From positions 1 through 64,000 of the forward strand of contig QAMK01000024.1 in assembly GCA_003149915.1 (NCBI GenBank): a stretch of DNA of 64,000 nucleotides, given 5' to 3'. A program made the position numbers and the translations under genes. Positions 1 to 8,702 of this stretch are shown here, piece after piece; position 1 is the first letter of the stretch; each line of letters begins with the position of its first letter. Source of the stretch: Bacillota bacterium (GTDB lineage Bacteria; Bacillota_I; Bacilli_A; RF39; UBA660). Below the pieces are notes generated by a model, which had not been told where the DNA came from, made no database searches, and worked only from the letters and a program-made list of their open reading frames with translations.

Positions 1-902
1 AATTTTTTATTATGTTTTTTGATGTATTTAGGTAAAAAATCATTTGCTTGTTCGATAGTATGAACGTCATTAATTTTAAATTCTGTAATTAAGCGATCTT
101 GTAGAGTTCCCCATAGCCTTTCAATTCGTCCTTTAGCTTGGGAAGAAGAAGCAGGGAACATTTCAATACCAAGAAAATCCATAATTCTTCCAAATTGAGT
201 AGTTGGTTTTTCTTTACCTTCTAGTTGTTCTTCAAGCGTAACTTTCTGAGACATAGCAGGGAAAAAGACAGAGTATTTATCAGGATATAAATACTTAGGA
301 CTTCCATAATTTGTAAGCATTTGTCTGAGTGCTTCTAAATATCCCAAAAGACATTCATGTTCACACATATAAAGACCTAATATTTTGCCGGTTGCATCAT
401 CAATAAAACCATGAATCGAATATTTATGACCGTTTTGAAACCAATCAAATGGTGTTCCGTCTGCCTGAACCAGTTCGCCTTCATATTCTTTTCTTTTTCG
501 TCTTCTATGAGTTTTTCGATCTTTATGTTTCTTTTTGGATTTAATTCCCTGAGTAGTGAGAATATTGTAAAGAGCAGTATAAGAAATCATGATATTTTCT
601 CTTTCTTCTAATAATTCTTTAAAATGAGTAAAATTAGTATCACAGTAATCTTGCGAGCATTTTAGTTCAATTATCTTCTTTTTGATATTTTTAGGAATTG
701 TATGACTTGGTTGATGAAAATGATTTTTATGTTTAATTCCGATTTTGCCATTTTCTTTTACTGATTTCACTTTTCGCCAAATTTGTCTTTCAGAGATTTT
801 TAAAGCGCTGGCGGCTTCTTTGCCAGTTCTTTTTCTATCGATGACAGATTGAATGATATTTAGTTGTTGTAATTCCATATTTGTGTAATAACTTCCTTTC
901 AT
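1..902 (-). CDS. ISNCY/IS1202-type transposase, partial (cut by window edge)
   Basis: The reverse-strand reading frame opens at 902 with ATG behind a GGAGGT Shine-Dalgarno and stays open to base 1, so the 3' end lies outside the window. About 300 residues are visible. An N-terminal helix-turn-helix (motif GKEAASALKISERQIWRKVK, residues about 22-41) precedes a DDE integrase-like core with the motifs VQADGTPFDWF and HGFIDDATGKILGLYMCEH. A later stretch, SSQAKGRIERLWGTLQDRL, carries the third acidic residue. This arrangement is typical of ISNCY transposases of the IS1202 group, which cut and rejoin the ends of their own element. It is transcribed away from the Phe T-box operon, with 27-bp direct repeats between them that may be its terminal sites. 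The family is clear; the subgroup is from memory of family motifs. Confidence 0.85.
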   Translation of the reverse strand, partial: MKGSYYTNMELQQLNIIQSVIDRKRTGKEAASALKISERQIWRKVKSVKENGKIGIKHKNHFHQPSHTIPKNIKKKIIELKCSQDYCDTNFTHFKELLEERENIMISYTALYNILTTQGIKSKKKHKDRKTHRRRKRKEYEGELVQADGTPFDWFQNGHKYSIHGFIDDATGKILGLYMCEHECLLGYLEALRQMLTNYGSPKYLYPDKYSVFFPAMSQKVTLEEQLEGKEKPTTQFGRIMDFLGIEMFPASSSQAKGRIERLWGTLQDRLITEFKINDVHTIEQANDFLPKYIKKHNKK

Positions 903-940
903 TTTTTTACCTCCGATGAGGTGTTATTATAACTTAAGAT

Positions 941-993
941 TATGACATATTCAAAAGTTAATTACACTATGACATTATCACAAGTTAATTACA
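941..993. repeat. Two tandem 26-bp near-identical direct repeats, probable IS end
   Basis: Copies at 941-966 and 968-993 share TATGACAT, then four to five variable bases, then A(A/C)AAGTTAATTACA; the period is 27 bp. They lie just upstream of the transposase start and upstream of the T-box promoter. Repeated transposase-binding sites near an element end would look like this. The outer boundary of the element and any target duplication cannot be fixed because the other end is outside the window. Confidence 0.55.
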
Positions 994-1010
994 ATTCCGT
1001 CAAAAAAGTA

Positions 1011-1039
1011 TTTACTGGAATTGATTTTTGTGCTATATT
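1011..1039 (+). promoter_or_regulatory. Probable promoter of the Phe T-box operon
   Basis: TTTACT (1011-1016) and TATATT (1034-1039) are separated by 17 bp, giving a predicted transcript start near 1046. That is about 10 nt before the conserved 5' start of the T-box leader. The -35 box is a 4/6 match. Confidence 0.5.
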
Positions 1040-1055
1040 AAGTCTATCGGCTTTT

Positions 1056-1260
1056 GACGAAAGAGTAGTAGTAAACTTCCTGTTAGATAGAAAGACTTGG
1101 GTTGATGGAACAAGTTTGACACGGTTTATGAATTCGCTTTCCGAGCTCCTATTAATAGTAGGCGGTTTTTCCCGTTATCCAAAAAGAGGTCATAGTTTTT
1201 TATGATAAAATAAGGTGGTACCACGAAAGCATTTCGTCCTTTGGAGGAAGTGCTTTTTCT
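1056..1260 (+). ncRNA. T-box leader (tRNA-Phe responsive)
   Basis: The canonical T-box sequence AGGTGGTACCACG is at 1213-1225. A competing terminator hairpin follows at once, AGCATTTCGTCC (1228-1239) with GGAGGAAGTGCT (1243-1254), and ends in a T-run. The stem I start GACGAAAGAGTAGTA is at 1056-1070. In the specifier region the sequence TATGAATTCGCTTT puts a TTC (Phe) triplet at 1133-1135, consistent with the downstream pheS-pheT. T-boxes bind uncharged tRNA and then favour the antiterminator. The leader therefore predicts induction of the hydrolase-pheS-pheT operon when phenylalanine or Phe-tRNA charging is low. The exact specifier triplet is inferred from context, not from a full fold. Confidence 0.92.
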
Positions 1261-1279
1261 ATGGAAGGAGTGACATATT

Positions 1280-2017
1280 TTGCAAAAACGTCACATTGCC
1301 GTACTAGTTATTCACGGCTTTTCTTCTTCCTCAATTGAGATGGAAGAGTTAGTAGCAGACTTGAACTTAGAACCCAAGTTTGACGTCTTTGCATTTACTC
1401 TTTCCGGTCACGAAGATGGCAAGTTAAAGGGTGTCAGCAAAGAAGATTGGAAAGATGATGTGGAAGAATGGATGATGTATCTCTTATCAAAAGGATATTG
1501 TAAAGTCTACTTGGTGGGTCACTCAATGGGAGCAATGTTAGCAGTAGAACTGGCAGTTAAATACAAACAAGTAAAGAAACTAGTTTTAGTTTCTCCAGGC
1601 GTGTACTGTGGCAGTTTTTTACAGATGGCAGAAGATATTGCTCATCCCATAAAAGCCATCAAAGAAGAAGACTCTTCTTATCAAAATATGATTCGCAAAC
1701 TATTTCGCGTCAACCGTAAAGCCCATAAAGAATTGCGAAAGTTGATTGCGGAAGAACGACCACTTTTGGATGAGGTGACATGTCCAGTACTCATTATGCA
1801 AGGAGACAAAGATGAGGTTGTTCCAAAGAAGGCATCTTACTATGCATATCGTCATGTGAAAAGCAAGAAGAAAGAATTGATTATTGTAGAGGGTGGCAGA
1901 CACAACTTACTATTAGGGAGTAGAAGACGGGACTGCATCCGCTATATTCATAAATATTTAAAAGGAGGATTATCATGGATATTACGAAAACGAGTCAAGA
2001 AATCAAAAATGAATTAG
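1280..2017 (+). CDS. Alpha/beta hydrolase (carboxylesterase/monoacylglycerol lipase-like)
   Basis: This 245-residue serine hydrolase carries the oxyanion-hole motif HGF (12-14), the nucleophile elbow GHSMG with Ser82, the acidic residue in GDKDEVV (Asp178) and His208 in GGRHNLL, so the triad is complete. The length and the short cap resemble thermostable Est30-type carboxylesterases and monoacylglycerol lipases. It probably hydrolyses short acyl esters in the cytoplasm; no signal peptide is seen. Translation starts at TTG 1280 behind GGAAGGAG. It is the first gene after the Phe T-box, and its last 43 bases overlap pheS, so it is co-transcribed with the Phe-tRNA synthetase. The natural substrate is unknown. 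Confidence 0.85.
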   Translation: MQKRHIAVLVIHGFSSSSIEMEELVADLNLEPKFDVFAFTLSGHEDGKLKGVSKEDWKDDVEEWMMYLLSKGYCKVYLVGHSMGAMLAVELAVKYKQVKKLVLVSPGVYCGSFLQMAEDIAHPIKAIKEEDSSYQNMIRKLFRVNRKAHKELRKLIAEERPLLDEVTCPVLIMQGDKDEVVPKKASYYAYRHVKSKKKELIIVEGGRHNLLLGSRRRDCIRYIHKYLKGGLSWILRKRVKKSKMN

Positions 2018-3033
2018 AAACAGATTTACAAAACGTACAAACGAGTAAAGATTTACAAGATTTGAGAGTAAAATATTTAGGAAAAAAAGGAATGGTAACA
2101 GCACTTACCAAAGATATGTCATCTTTATCTATCGAAGAAAAGAAAGAAGTTGGAAAAGTTGCCAATGAACTAAAAAATGAAATCAGTACGATTCTAATGG
2201 AAAAAGAACAAAGTTTCAAGGATACTGAAATCAAAGAAAAACTGAACAAAGAAAAAATTGACGTGACCCTTCCAGCTACCGAGGTACATGTCGGTGCTCC
2301 GAACATTTTGGAGAAAGTAATCGAACAAGTAGAGGACGTTTGTCTTCGTATGGGATACGATGTTGTCGATGGCCCAGAAGTAGAGGAAGATAAGTACAAC
2401 TTCGAACTTTTGAACATTCCGAAAGGACATCCCGCAAGAGATGCTCAAGATACGTTCTACATCCAAGATGATGAAATTTTACTTCGTAGTCAAACTTCTC
2501 CAGTTCAAGTTAGAACGATGATGAAGTATAACGGTACGGAACCAGTTCGTATGATCTGTCCAGGTAAAACGTATCGTAGAGATGATGACGATGCAACGCA
2601 TTCTCATCAGTTCATGCAAATTGAAGGATTGTTGGTAGACAAAGACATCTCTCTATCCGATTTAAAAGGAACGGTCGATGAAATCGTCAAAGAACTATTC
2701 GGTTCATCTGTAGAAACGCGATTCCGTCCAAGTTATTACCAATTTACAGAGCCATCTGTAGAAGTTGATATCTCTTGTTTTAACTGCCATGGAAAAGGTT
2801 GCAGCCTTTGTAAAAATACTGGTTGGATAACGGTTGCTGGAGCAGGTATGGTTCATCCGAACGTACTTCGCAATTGTGGTTATGATCCAGCTGTTTGGTC
2901 AGGATTTGCATTCGGTTTTGGTGCCGAACGACTAGCAATGTTAAAGTATGATATTGACGATATTCGTACCTTTTATTTGAACGATTTAAGAGTAGTCAAA
3001 CCATTTGATAGAAAGGAAGGTCAACATGATTAG
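1975..3033 (+). CDS. pheS: Phenylalanyl-tRNA synthetase alpha subunit
   Basis: The 352-residue catalytic subunit of the (alpha-beta)2 enzyme attaches phenylalanine to tRNA-Phe. An N-terminal coiled coil (about 1-90) is followed by the class II core. Visible features are motif 2 (MICPGKTYRRDDDDATHSHQ), the Bacilli-type insert CFNCHGKGCSLCKNTGW around residue 265-280, and motif 3, GFGAERLAMLKY. Length is normal for the family. The start codon at 1975 has AGGAGG upstream, inside the end of the hydrolase gene. It overlaps the true pheT start by 8 bp, so the two subunits are translationally coupled. Expression is controlled by the T-box at 1056-1260. Confidence 0.98.
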   Translation: MDITKTSQEIKNELETDLQNVQTSKDLQDLRVKYLGKKGMVTALTKDMSSLSIEEKKEVGKVANELKNEISTILMEKEQSFKDTEIKEKLNKEKIDVTLPATEVHVGAPNILEKVIEQVEDVCLRMGYDVVDGPEVEEDKYNFELLNIPKGHPARDAQDTFYIQDDEILLRSQTSPVQVRTMMKYNGTEPVRMICPGKTYRRDDDDATHSHQFMQIEGLLVDKDISLSDLKGTVDEIVKELFGSSVETRFRPSYYQFTEPSVEVDISCFNCHGKGCSLCKNTGWITVAGAGMVHPNVLRNCGYDPAVWSGFAFGFGAERLAMLKYDIDDIRTFYLNDLRVVKPFDRKEGQHD

Positions 3034-5401
3034 TTTAGAATGGGTCAAAGATTATATTGATATTGAAGACCAAGATTTAAAAGAATTAGCAGTTAAAATT
3101 ACCAAAGCGGGAATCAATGTTGAGAAAGTAATTACCAATCATATCGATCATTTGGTAATCGGTAAAGTAGTAGAGTGCAAAGATCATCCGAACAGTGACC
3201 ACCTACATGTATGCCAAGTAGAAATCGGTAACGGATATACGACACAAATCGTCTGCGGTGCAGAAAATGTAAAAGAAGGCATTAAAGTAATCGTTGCACT
3301 GCCAGGAGCAGTTCTTCCAGGAGACTTTGAAATCAAAGCAAGCAAGATTCGTGGCGAAGAATCAAACGGCATGATTTGTGCTTTATTTGAACTTGGTTTA
3401 GAAGAAAAAACAGACGAAACGTATGCCAAAGGAATTCACGTTTTAGCAGATGATGCTCCAGTTGGGGAAGATCCGATGAAATACTTGGGGCTTGATGATA
3501 CGAGATACGAACTAGATATTCATAAACATAGAAATAACGATTGTTATTACCATATCGGTTTTGCATATGAAATTGCTGCTATTTTAAATCGTAAAGTAAC
3601 TCTTCCAGAACGTAGTTACAAAGAATCCAAAGAAAAGATTGCTGACTATATCAATCTCAAAGTAGAGACACAAGATTGTCCATACTATTCTGGTAAAATT
3701 GCTAAGAACGTCGTGATTAAAGAAAGCCCTGATTTTATCAAAAAACGTCTAGTAGCAGCAGGAATGCGTTCTATTAATAACGTCGTCGATATTTCTAACT
3801 ATGTCATGTTAGAATACGGTCAGCCACTTCATTTCTTCGATTATGACAAACTAGGAAAACAGGTCCTAGTAAGAAATGCTAAAGAAGGCGAAAAAATTGT
3901 AACGTTAGATGGTAAGGAACGAATTCTAGAAGCAAACGATATCGTCATTACGGATGGCAAAGAACCTGTTTGTATCGCCGGAATTATGGGTGGTTTAAAT
4001 AGTGATGTTGATGAAAATACGAAGACCATCTTTATCGAAAGTGCCATTTTTAATCCTGTTCAGACACGTTATACTTCTGCTAGATTAAACTTGAAGAGTG
4101 AGGCATCCATTCGTTATGGCAAAGGCCTAAGTGAAGAATATACCAAACAAGCCTTAGATCGTGCTTGTCATTTGTTAGAGAAATATGCAGATGCTACGAT
4201 TATATCAGGCAGTGTTTTAGAAAACCGTATTCCAGATGAAAAGAAAACAGTAACGTTCCGAAAAGAAGAAGTAAATAAATTACTAGGAATCGAAATTAGC
4301 GAAAGTGATATGGAACATGAATTGGACCGTTTAGATTTCCCATACACATTGCAAAATGGAGTATTTACAGTTGAGATTCCAAAACGTAGATTAGATATCG
4401 ATCCAAACGTAAACGATATTGCAGAAGAAATCGGTCGTCTTTACGGATATCAAAATTTAGTATCGACACTTCCTCGAGTTCCAATTAGAAAGGGTGCGTA
4501 TGTCGGTGCCGTTGCCCTTCGCAAAGACTTATCAAAAAGACTTCGTAGTCTTGGTTTAAACGAAGTAAAAACGTATACGTTAACATCACCAACGATGGCC
4601 TCTAAATTCCGTTATGAAACAAAAGAACAAATCGTTTTACCAAATCCGATGAGTGTCGATAAAAGTGTCATTCGGACGAGTATTTTACCATCCTTGCTAA
4701 CCGTTTATGAATACAACAAGGCAAGAAAAGTAAACGACGTTATGATTTATGAAATTGCAAACACTTACGATAAGAATCGTGAAGAAGATGCAAAAGTAGC
4801 CATTTTGATGAAAGGAAACTATATCCAAAATTCATGGAGCACGACTGGTATGAAGACCGATTTCTACTTAATGAAAGGAATTTGTGAAAACGTTTTAAAT
4901 TATTTAGGATTCCAAAATCGCTATACATTCCAGCCAAAAGAAATTGCAGACCTTCATCCAGGTATCAGTGCGGAAGTATTGCTAGATAGAAAACCGATTG
5001 GTATCATCGGTAAAGTTCATCCATCTACTTGCAAAGATGACGTTTATGTAATGGAACTTTCTATGACTGCTTTGATGAAACCAGGTAAGAACTTGAAATT
5101 CAAAGCGGCTCCAAAATATCCAGAGATTTCAAAAGACATGGCATTTATCGTTTCTAAAGATATTACAAACGATCAAATCACAAATGTCATTCGCCGTGCT
5201 GGTGGTAGAAACTTGGTAGATATTTCTGTATTCGATGTATACGTTGGTGAAAATGTAGGTGAGGGTAATCGCTCTATCGCATACACTGTCACATTTAATG
5301 ATCCAACGAGAACATTGAACGATGAAGAAGTCATGCAAGTATTTAATAAGATTATCGATGAAGTTTGTAAGACTTGTCATGCAACGTTAAGAGACAAATA
5401 A
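3026..5401 (+). CDS. pheT: Phenylalanyl-tRNA synthetase beta subunit
   Basis: The 791-residue subunit works with PheS in tRNA-Phe recognition and editing of mischarged Tyr-tRNA-Phe. Domains in order: EMAP-type tRNA-binding domain (about 40-150, with HPNSDHLHVCQV), B3/B4 editing domain (about 210-385), B5 (about 400-475), catalytic-like core, and C-terminal FDX-ACB anticodon-binding domain (about 700-791, starting at KYPEISKDMAFIV). The ATG at 3026 is preferred over an upstream in-frame start at 3005 because AAGGAAGG sits at the right distance and MISLEWVKDYI matches the family N-terminus. A strong terminator follows directly. Confidence 0.98.
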   Translation: MISLEWVKDYIDIEDQDLKELAVKITKAGINVEKVITNHIDHLVIGKVVECKDHPNSDHLHVCQVEIGNGYTTQIVCGAENVKEGIKVIVALPGAVLPGDFEIKASKIRGEESNGMICALFELGLEEKTDETYAKGIHVLADDAPVGEDPMKYLGLDDTRYELDIHKHRNNDCYYHIGFAYEIAAILNRKVTLPERSYKESKEKIADYINLKVETQDCPYYSGKIAKNVVIKESPDFIKKRLVAAGMRSINNVVDISNYVMLEYGQPLHFFDYDKLGKQVLVRNAKEGEKIVTLDGKERILEANDIVITDGKEPVCIAGIMGGLNSDVDENTKTIFIESAIFNPVQTRYTSARLNLKSEASIRYGKGLSEEYTKQALDRACHLLEKYADATIISGSVLENRIPDEKKTVTFRKEEVNKLLGIEISESDMEHELDRLDFPYTLQNGVFTVEIPKRRLDIDPNVNDIAEEIGRLYGYQNLVSTLPRVPIRKGAYVGAVALRKDLSKRLRSLGLNEVKTYTLTSPTMASKFRYETKEQIVLPNPMSVDKSVIRTSILPSLLTVYEYNKARKVNDVMIYEIANTYDKNREEDAKVAILMKGNYIQNSWSTTGMKTDFYLMKGICENVLNYLGFQNRYTFQPKEIADLHPGISAEVLLDRKPIGIIGKVHPSTCKDDVYVMELSMTALMKPGKNLKFKAAPKYPEISKDMAFIVSKDITNDQITNVIRRAGGRNLVDISVFDVYVGENVGEGNRSIAYTVTFNDPTRTLNDEEVMQVFNKIIDEVCKTCHATLRDK

Positions 5402-5422
5402 AAAACGGGAATTCCCGTTTTT
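5402..5422. terminator. Bidirectional terminator between pheT and sspI
   Basis: The inverted repeat AAAACGGGAATTCCCGTTTT is flanked by A- and T-runs on both sides. It can stop transcripts from pheT (+) and from the convergent sspI (-). Confidence 0.88.
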
Positions 5423-5636
5423 ATTTTGCATTGATAGCAGTTTTCAAAGTCGTCAAGATTTGATTTTTCATATCGTCGTTTGCATTTTGCCATAACAGTT
5501 CAAAAAACACTCCTGTTCCTGGCAAAGTCATCTCATCTTGTTCTTGAATGGAAGATTCGATTGACTCTCTAAGAGCATTCTCGTCGTCTCCTTTAAAATT
5601 TTGAATAATGTGTTTTCTAATATCAATATTGTCCAT
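5421..5636 (-). CDS. sspI: Small acid-soluble spore protein SspI-like
   Basis: A 71-residue protein starting MDNIDIRKHIIQNF. The core LPGTGVFFELLWQNA matches the SspI signature (LPG-GV-FE--W-N). SspI is a minor small acid-soluble protein made in the forespore and packed in the spore core. The ATG at 5636 is chosen because an AAAGGATGA ribosome-binding site precedes it; an upstream ATG at 5687 would place the promoter inside the gene. In Bacillus subtilis sspI also sits beside pheST and a SpoU methylase gene, so synteny supports the call. Its promoter looks like sigma-G. Its presence suggests the organism can sporulate. Confidence 0.88.
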   Translation of the reverse strand: MDNIDIRKHIIQNFKGDDENALRESIESSIQEQDEMTLPGTGVFFELLWQNANDDMKNQILTTLKTAINAK

Positions 5637-5655
5637 ATGATCATCCTTTCGTATG

Positions 5656-5686
5656 TTAGTATGAATTATTTTAATAATAATATACA
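5656..5686 (-). promoter_or_regulatory. Forespore (sigma-G/F type) promoter of sspI
   Basis: Read on the minus strand, TGTATA (5686-5681) and CATACTAA (5663-5656) are separated by 17 bp. They fit the sigma-G pattern, a -35 of GHATR type and a -10 of CATNMTA. The predicted start lies just before the ribosome-binding site, leaving a short leader. No sigma-A -10 box of similar quality is apparent here. Confidence 0.7.
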
Positions 5687-5747
5687 AAAACAGTAGTATT
5701 TTTTATAAAAATTCGATATAATTTAACTAACGATAGGAGGAAAATAT

Positions 5748-6296
5748 ATGTGGATTTGGATTGTAGTCGGCATCGTCGTAGTTTTACTAATTATCGTTGC
5801 CGCAACATATAATAGTCTAGTAGTACTAAGAAACAAAAAAGATGATCAATGGAGTCAAATTGATGTCCAACTAAAGAGAAGAGCAGACCTGATTCCAAAC
5901 TTAGTAGAAACAGTAAAAGGATATGCGAAACATGAAAGTTCAACCTTAGAAGAAGTAATTCAAGCAAGAAATTCATTTGTATCTTCTAAAACCCCAGAAG
6001 AAGAAATGAAAAATAGCAACATGTTGACAGAAGCAGTTTCTAAATTGTTTGCTCTAGCAGAAAGTTATCCAGACTTAAAAGCCAATCAAAATTTCTTAAG
6101 TTTACAAAACGACTTAAAAGACACAGAAGAAAAGATTGCGCTTGCAAGACAATTCTATAACGATACCGTTCTAACGTACAACAACAAAGTACAAACGGTA
6201 CCAACGAACATTGTTGCATCTTTATTTGGATTCAAAAAAGCAGAATTCTTTGAAATTCAAGAATCTGAAAAAGAAACACCAAAAGTATCTTTTTAG
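5748..6296 (+). CDS. LemA family protein
   Basis: This 182-residue protein has an N-terminal membrane segment (about 2-22) followed by helical LemA sequence, with the hallmarks [21 protein letters not shown] and [12 protein letters not shown]. LemA proteins are membrane-anchored with a cytoplasmic or periplasm-like helical domain; their biochemical role is unknown. The gene has AGGAGG before the ATG and a TATAAT at 5717-5722. It precedes a DUF2207 membrane protein, a recurrent pairing in Gram-positive bacteria, with a short hairpin between the two that may reduce read-through. Confidence 0.95.
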   Translation: MWIWIVVGIVVVLLIIVAATYNSLVVLRNKKDDQWSQIDVQLKRRADLIPNLVETVKGYAKHESSTLEEVIQARNSFVSSKTPEEEMKNSNMLTEAVSKLFALAESYPDLKANQNFLSLQNDLKDTEEKIALARQFYNDTVLTYNNKVQTVPTNIVASLFGFKKAEFFEIQESEKETPKVSF

Positions 6297-6317
6297 AATG
6301 AGCAAAAGAATGAAATG

Positions 6318-6344
6318 GCTTGCCTAGATAGGTGAGCTTTTTTT
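6318..6344 (+). terminator. Intergenic hairpin with T-run between lemA and DUF2207 gene
   Basis: GCTTGCCT (6318-6325) pairs with AGGTGAGC (6330-6337) and is followed by seven T. It lies within the putative two-gene operon, so it may act as an attenuator giving more LemA than DUF2207 protein. Confidence 0.65.
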
Positions 6345-6354
6345 GGAGGAAAAT

Positions 6355-8649
6355 ATGAGAGAATACAAGAAAAACGGTATCAAAATCAAATCGTTCGCAA
6401 CGAATATTTGGAGAGTTTTAATCGTTGCGATATGGTTTTTACCAATGGCTGTTTTTGCCGATGGAACCGACCGCTTTTATGTCGATATCACAATTTTAGA
6501 AAATGGCGATATCGCTGTCAAAGAAGCGATTTCATTAGAGGGAGAGTACAACGGTTCTTATCGTGAAATCGAATATCAAAATCCGTATGCAACTAAGTTT
6601 ACGGGAATCTATGCCAACTTTGCAGGTACGACGGATATTTATAATGGAACAGGAATCAAAGATATTAAAATCTATCGCATTCCAAAAAGCAGTTTTCATT
6701 CGATTTCCGATATGACAAGAATTCAAAATGAATTTCGGAAAGTAAATTCCGCCGATAACGGCGATAGATTTGTATACACCGAAGAAAGCATCACGGCTGG
6801 TGTTTACTTAAAAATGTTCATGCCAAGTAGCGAAGATAGTGTATTCTATATCGAATATACAATTGAAGATGCAGTCGTCATTCATAACGATGTAGCAGAA
6901 CTTTACTGGAATGTTTTAGGAAGTGGATACACCGAAGATATCGAAGACTTTCAAGTCTTAATTCATTTGCCAGGAGATGATTCCGACTTACGAGTTTGGT
7001 CTCACGGCCCTTTGACAGGAGAAAATAAAATCATCGATACGCGTACGGTTTCTTTTACAGATTACGACGTAGACTCTTATACCGCTGAGACGATTCGTCT
7101 TATGTTTGCGAAGTCACTAGTGCCGTCTGGAACGAAAGTATCCAATGTCGATGGTAGAGACTATATTTTGCAGTACGAACAACAGATGGCTGATGAGGCT
7201 AATGCGTACCGCGAACAAGCCCGTATAGAACTTATTAACGAGGCCTCCCAAGCGGTATTAGATTTAGAAGAAAATCAGACGATGTACTATTACAATCGTG
7301 CTTTGGAAGCAGTGAATTCTCTTCCTAATGATGTCACCGAGAAAGCAGATTTCTTAGCACGAATTGAAGCTTTAAAAGACGTTGTCAACGAAGATTGGAT
7401 CAAAGATTTAGATGCCGATATCAAATGGTTCCGTGAGTATCCTTCTAACTACGACTTAGAGATGATTAAAGAGCAAATAGAAGAAGGATTCGACGAAGAA
7501 AAGAAACAGGAATATTATGCCATGATGCCAGAACTAGAAGATATTTTGTATCGTCACAATGTCAAAGATTTAATCCAGTCGACGATTATTCTTTTCATTC
7601 CACTTGTTATCATTTTAGCATTCGGCATCAGGGCTTTAATCCATAACCGGAAAGACCGCAATGCATTTGGCCAAAAGTACTTCCGTGATTTTCCATCCGA
7701 AGATACGCCAGGTGCTATTGAATACTTGACACTAAATAAAGTGACGACGAATTCTGTAGCTGCCACCATTCTAGATTTAATTCGTAGAAAAATTATCAAA
7801 GCAGAAGAAATTCCTGGCAAAAAGAAAAATAGCAAAGATACAGAATTGACGTTAATAGATACCAATTATCACGGCACACCTGAAGAAAATTTGTTGATCA
7901 AGTTGTTGTTCACCATCGTTGGCAAAGATCACAAATGTACGCTAAAAGAACTACAAGATTATGGCACGAGATCGGAAGCAAAAGCAAGACGAATTCGCAG
8001 TACCATCAATACGTTTACTGAAAACAGTAAAGAAGAGATGGAAAAGAAAGGATACGTAGAAAAGGCGAATGTGAAATCTTGTCTTGCTACGACAGGTGTT
8101 ATCATCGTTGCATTTTTTGAATTCATGTTCATCTTCTATGCTCTTCGTAATTTCTCAAATGGTTGGTTATATTTAATCTACTTTGGAGTATTGTTTGCGA
8201 TTATTATTCTCTACTTTACGGAAGTTAGCAATTCCGTCAAACGAAGTGAAGAAGGTAGACTTTTATATTCCAAATGGTTAGCACACCGCGCATTCCTAAA
8301 TGATTTCGGTAGATTTCCAGAAAAAGAATTACCAGAAATTCATTTATGGGAAAAATATTTGGTAACAGCAACGATATTCGGTATTGCTGACAAAGTCAAG
8401 AAACAAATGGAACTAAAAGTTGCAGACTTCGATACTGATACGATGTATGTTTGGAACAACTACATGTTGTCTTATAGCATTGCCCGTTCAATCAACCGTT
8501 CCGTATCATCTTCTCTGTCCCAAGCAAATTCTACCATCTCGAGAGCACAAGCTGCTAGCAGTTCATACTCCTCTGGAGGAGGATTCGGTGGTGGATCATC
8601 CTTCGGCGGCGGAGGCGGCGGAGGTGGAGGCGGCGGTGGCCGTTTCTAA
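6355..8649 (+). CDS. DUF2207 domain membrane protein with Gly-rich tail
   Basis: About 764 residues. A signal-like membrane segment (about 20-35) leads to an extracytoplasmic DUF2207 domain with strands such as GDIAVKEAISLEGEYNGSYREI. Further parts are a helical linker, membrane segments near 405-425 and 590-640, and a C-terminal low-complexity tail of Gly and Ser ending in a run of Gly then RF. This matches the YciQ-like predicted membrane proteins found with LemA. The function is unknown. The ATG at 6355 has GGAGGA upstream; an in-frame TTG at 6343 is less likely. The Gly tail makes an unusually GC-rich patch at 8573-8640. Confidence 0.88.
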   Translation: MREYKKNGIKIKSFATNIWRVLIVAIWFLPMAVFADGTDRFYVDITILENGDIAVKEAISLEGEYNGSYREIEYQNPYATKFTGIYANFAGTTDIYNGTGIKDIKIYRIPKSSFHSISDMTRIQNEFRKVNSADNGDRFVYTEESITAGVYLKMFMPSSEDSVFYIEYTIEDAVVIHNDVAELYWNVLGSGYTEDIEDFQVLIHLPGDDSDLRVWSHGPLTGENKIIDTRTVSFTDYDVDSYTAETIRLMFAKSLVPSGTKVSNVDGRDYILQYEQQMADEANAYREQARIELINEASQAVLDLEENQTMYYYNRALEAVNSLPNDVTEKADFLARIEALKDVVNEDWIKDLDADIKWFREYPSNYDLEMIKEQIEEGFDEEKKQEYYAMMPELEDILYRHNVKDLIQSTIILFIPLVIILAFGIRALIHNRKDRNAFGQKYFRDFPSEDTPGAIEYLTLNKVTTNSVAATILDLIRRKIIKAEEIPGKKKNSKDTELTLIDTNYHGTPEENLLIKLLFTIVGKDHKCTLKELQDYGTRSEAKARRIRSTINTFTENSKEEMEKKGYVEKANVKSCLATTGVIIVAFFEFMFIFYALRNFSNGWLYLIYFGVLFAIIILYFTEVSNSVKRSEEGRLLYSKWLAHRAFLNDFGRFPEKELPEIHLWEKYLVTATIFGIADKVKKQMELKVADFDTDTMYVWNNYMLSYSIARSINRSVSSSLSQANSTISRAQAASSSYSSGGGFGGGSSFGGGGGGGGGGGGRF

Positions 8650-8676
8650 AAGACCTTTACGAAAGGTCTTTTTTTT
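8648..8676 (+). terminator. Terminator after the DUF2207 gene
   Basis: AAAGACCTTT and AAAGGTCTTT form a perfect stem with a 3-4 nt loop, followed by T8. The -35 region of the next gene overlaps it; its -10 TATAAT is at 8680-8685. Confidence 0.9.
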
Positions 8677-8702
8677 CGGTATAATGTTTATGGTGATTTA
8701 AG

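Noticed and set aside
942-1205. 87-codon ORF across the T-box leader
   Set aside because: It runs through the promoter, stem I and specifier region, has no ribosome-binding site and no protein-like composition.
2194-2466. Antisense ORFs inside pheS and pheT
   Set aside because: They are shadows of strongly supported coding genes with no ribosome-binding sites.
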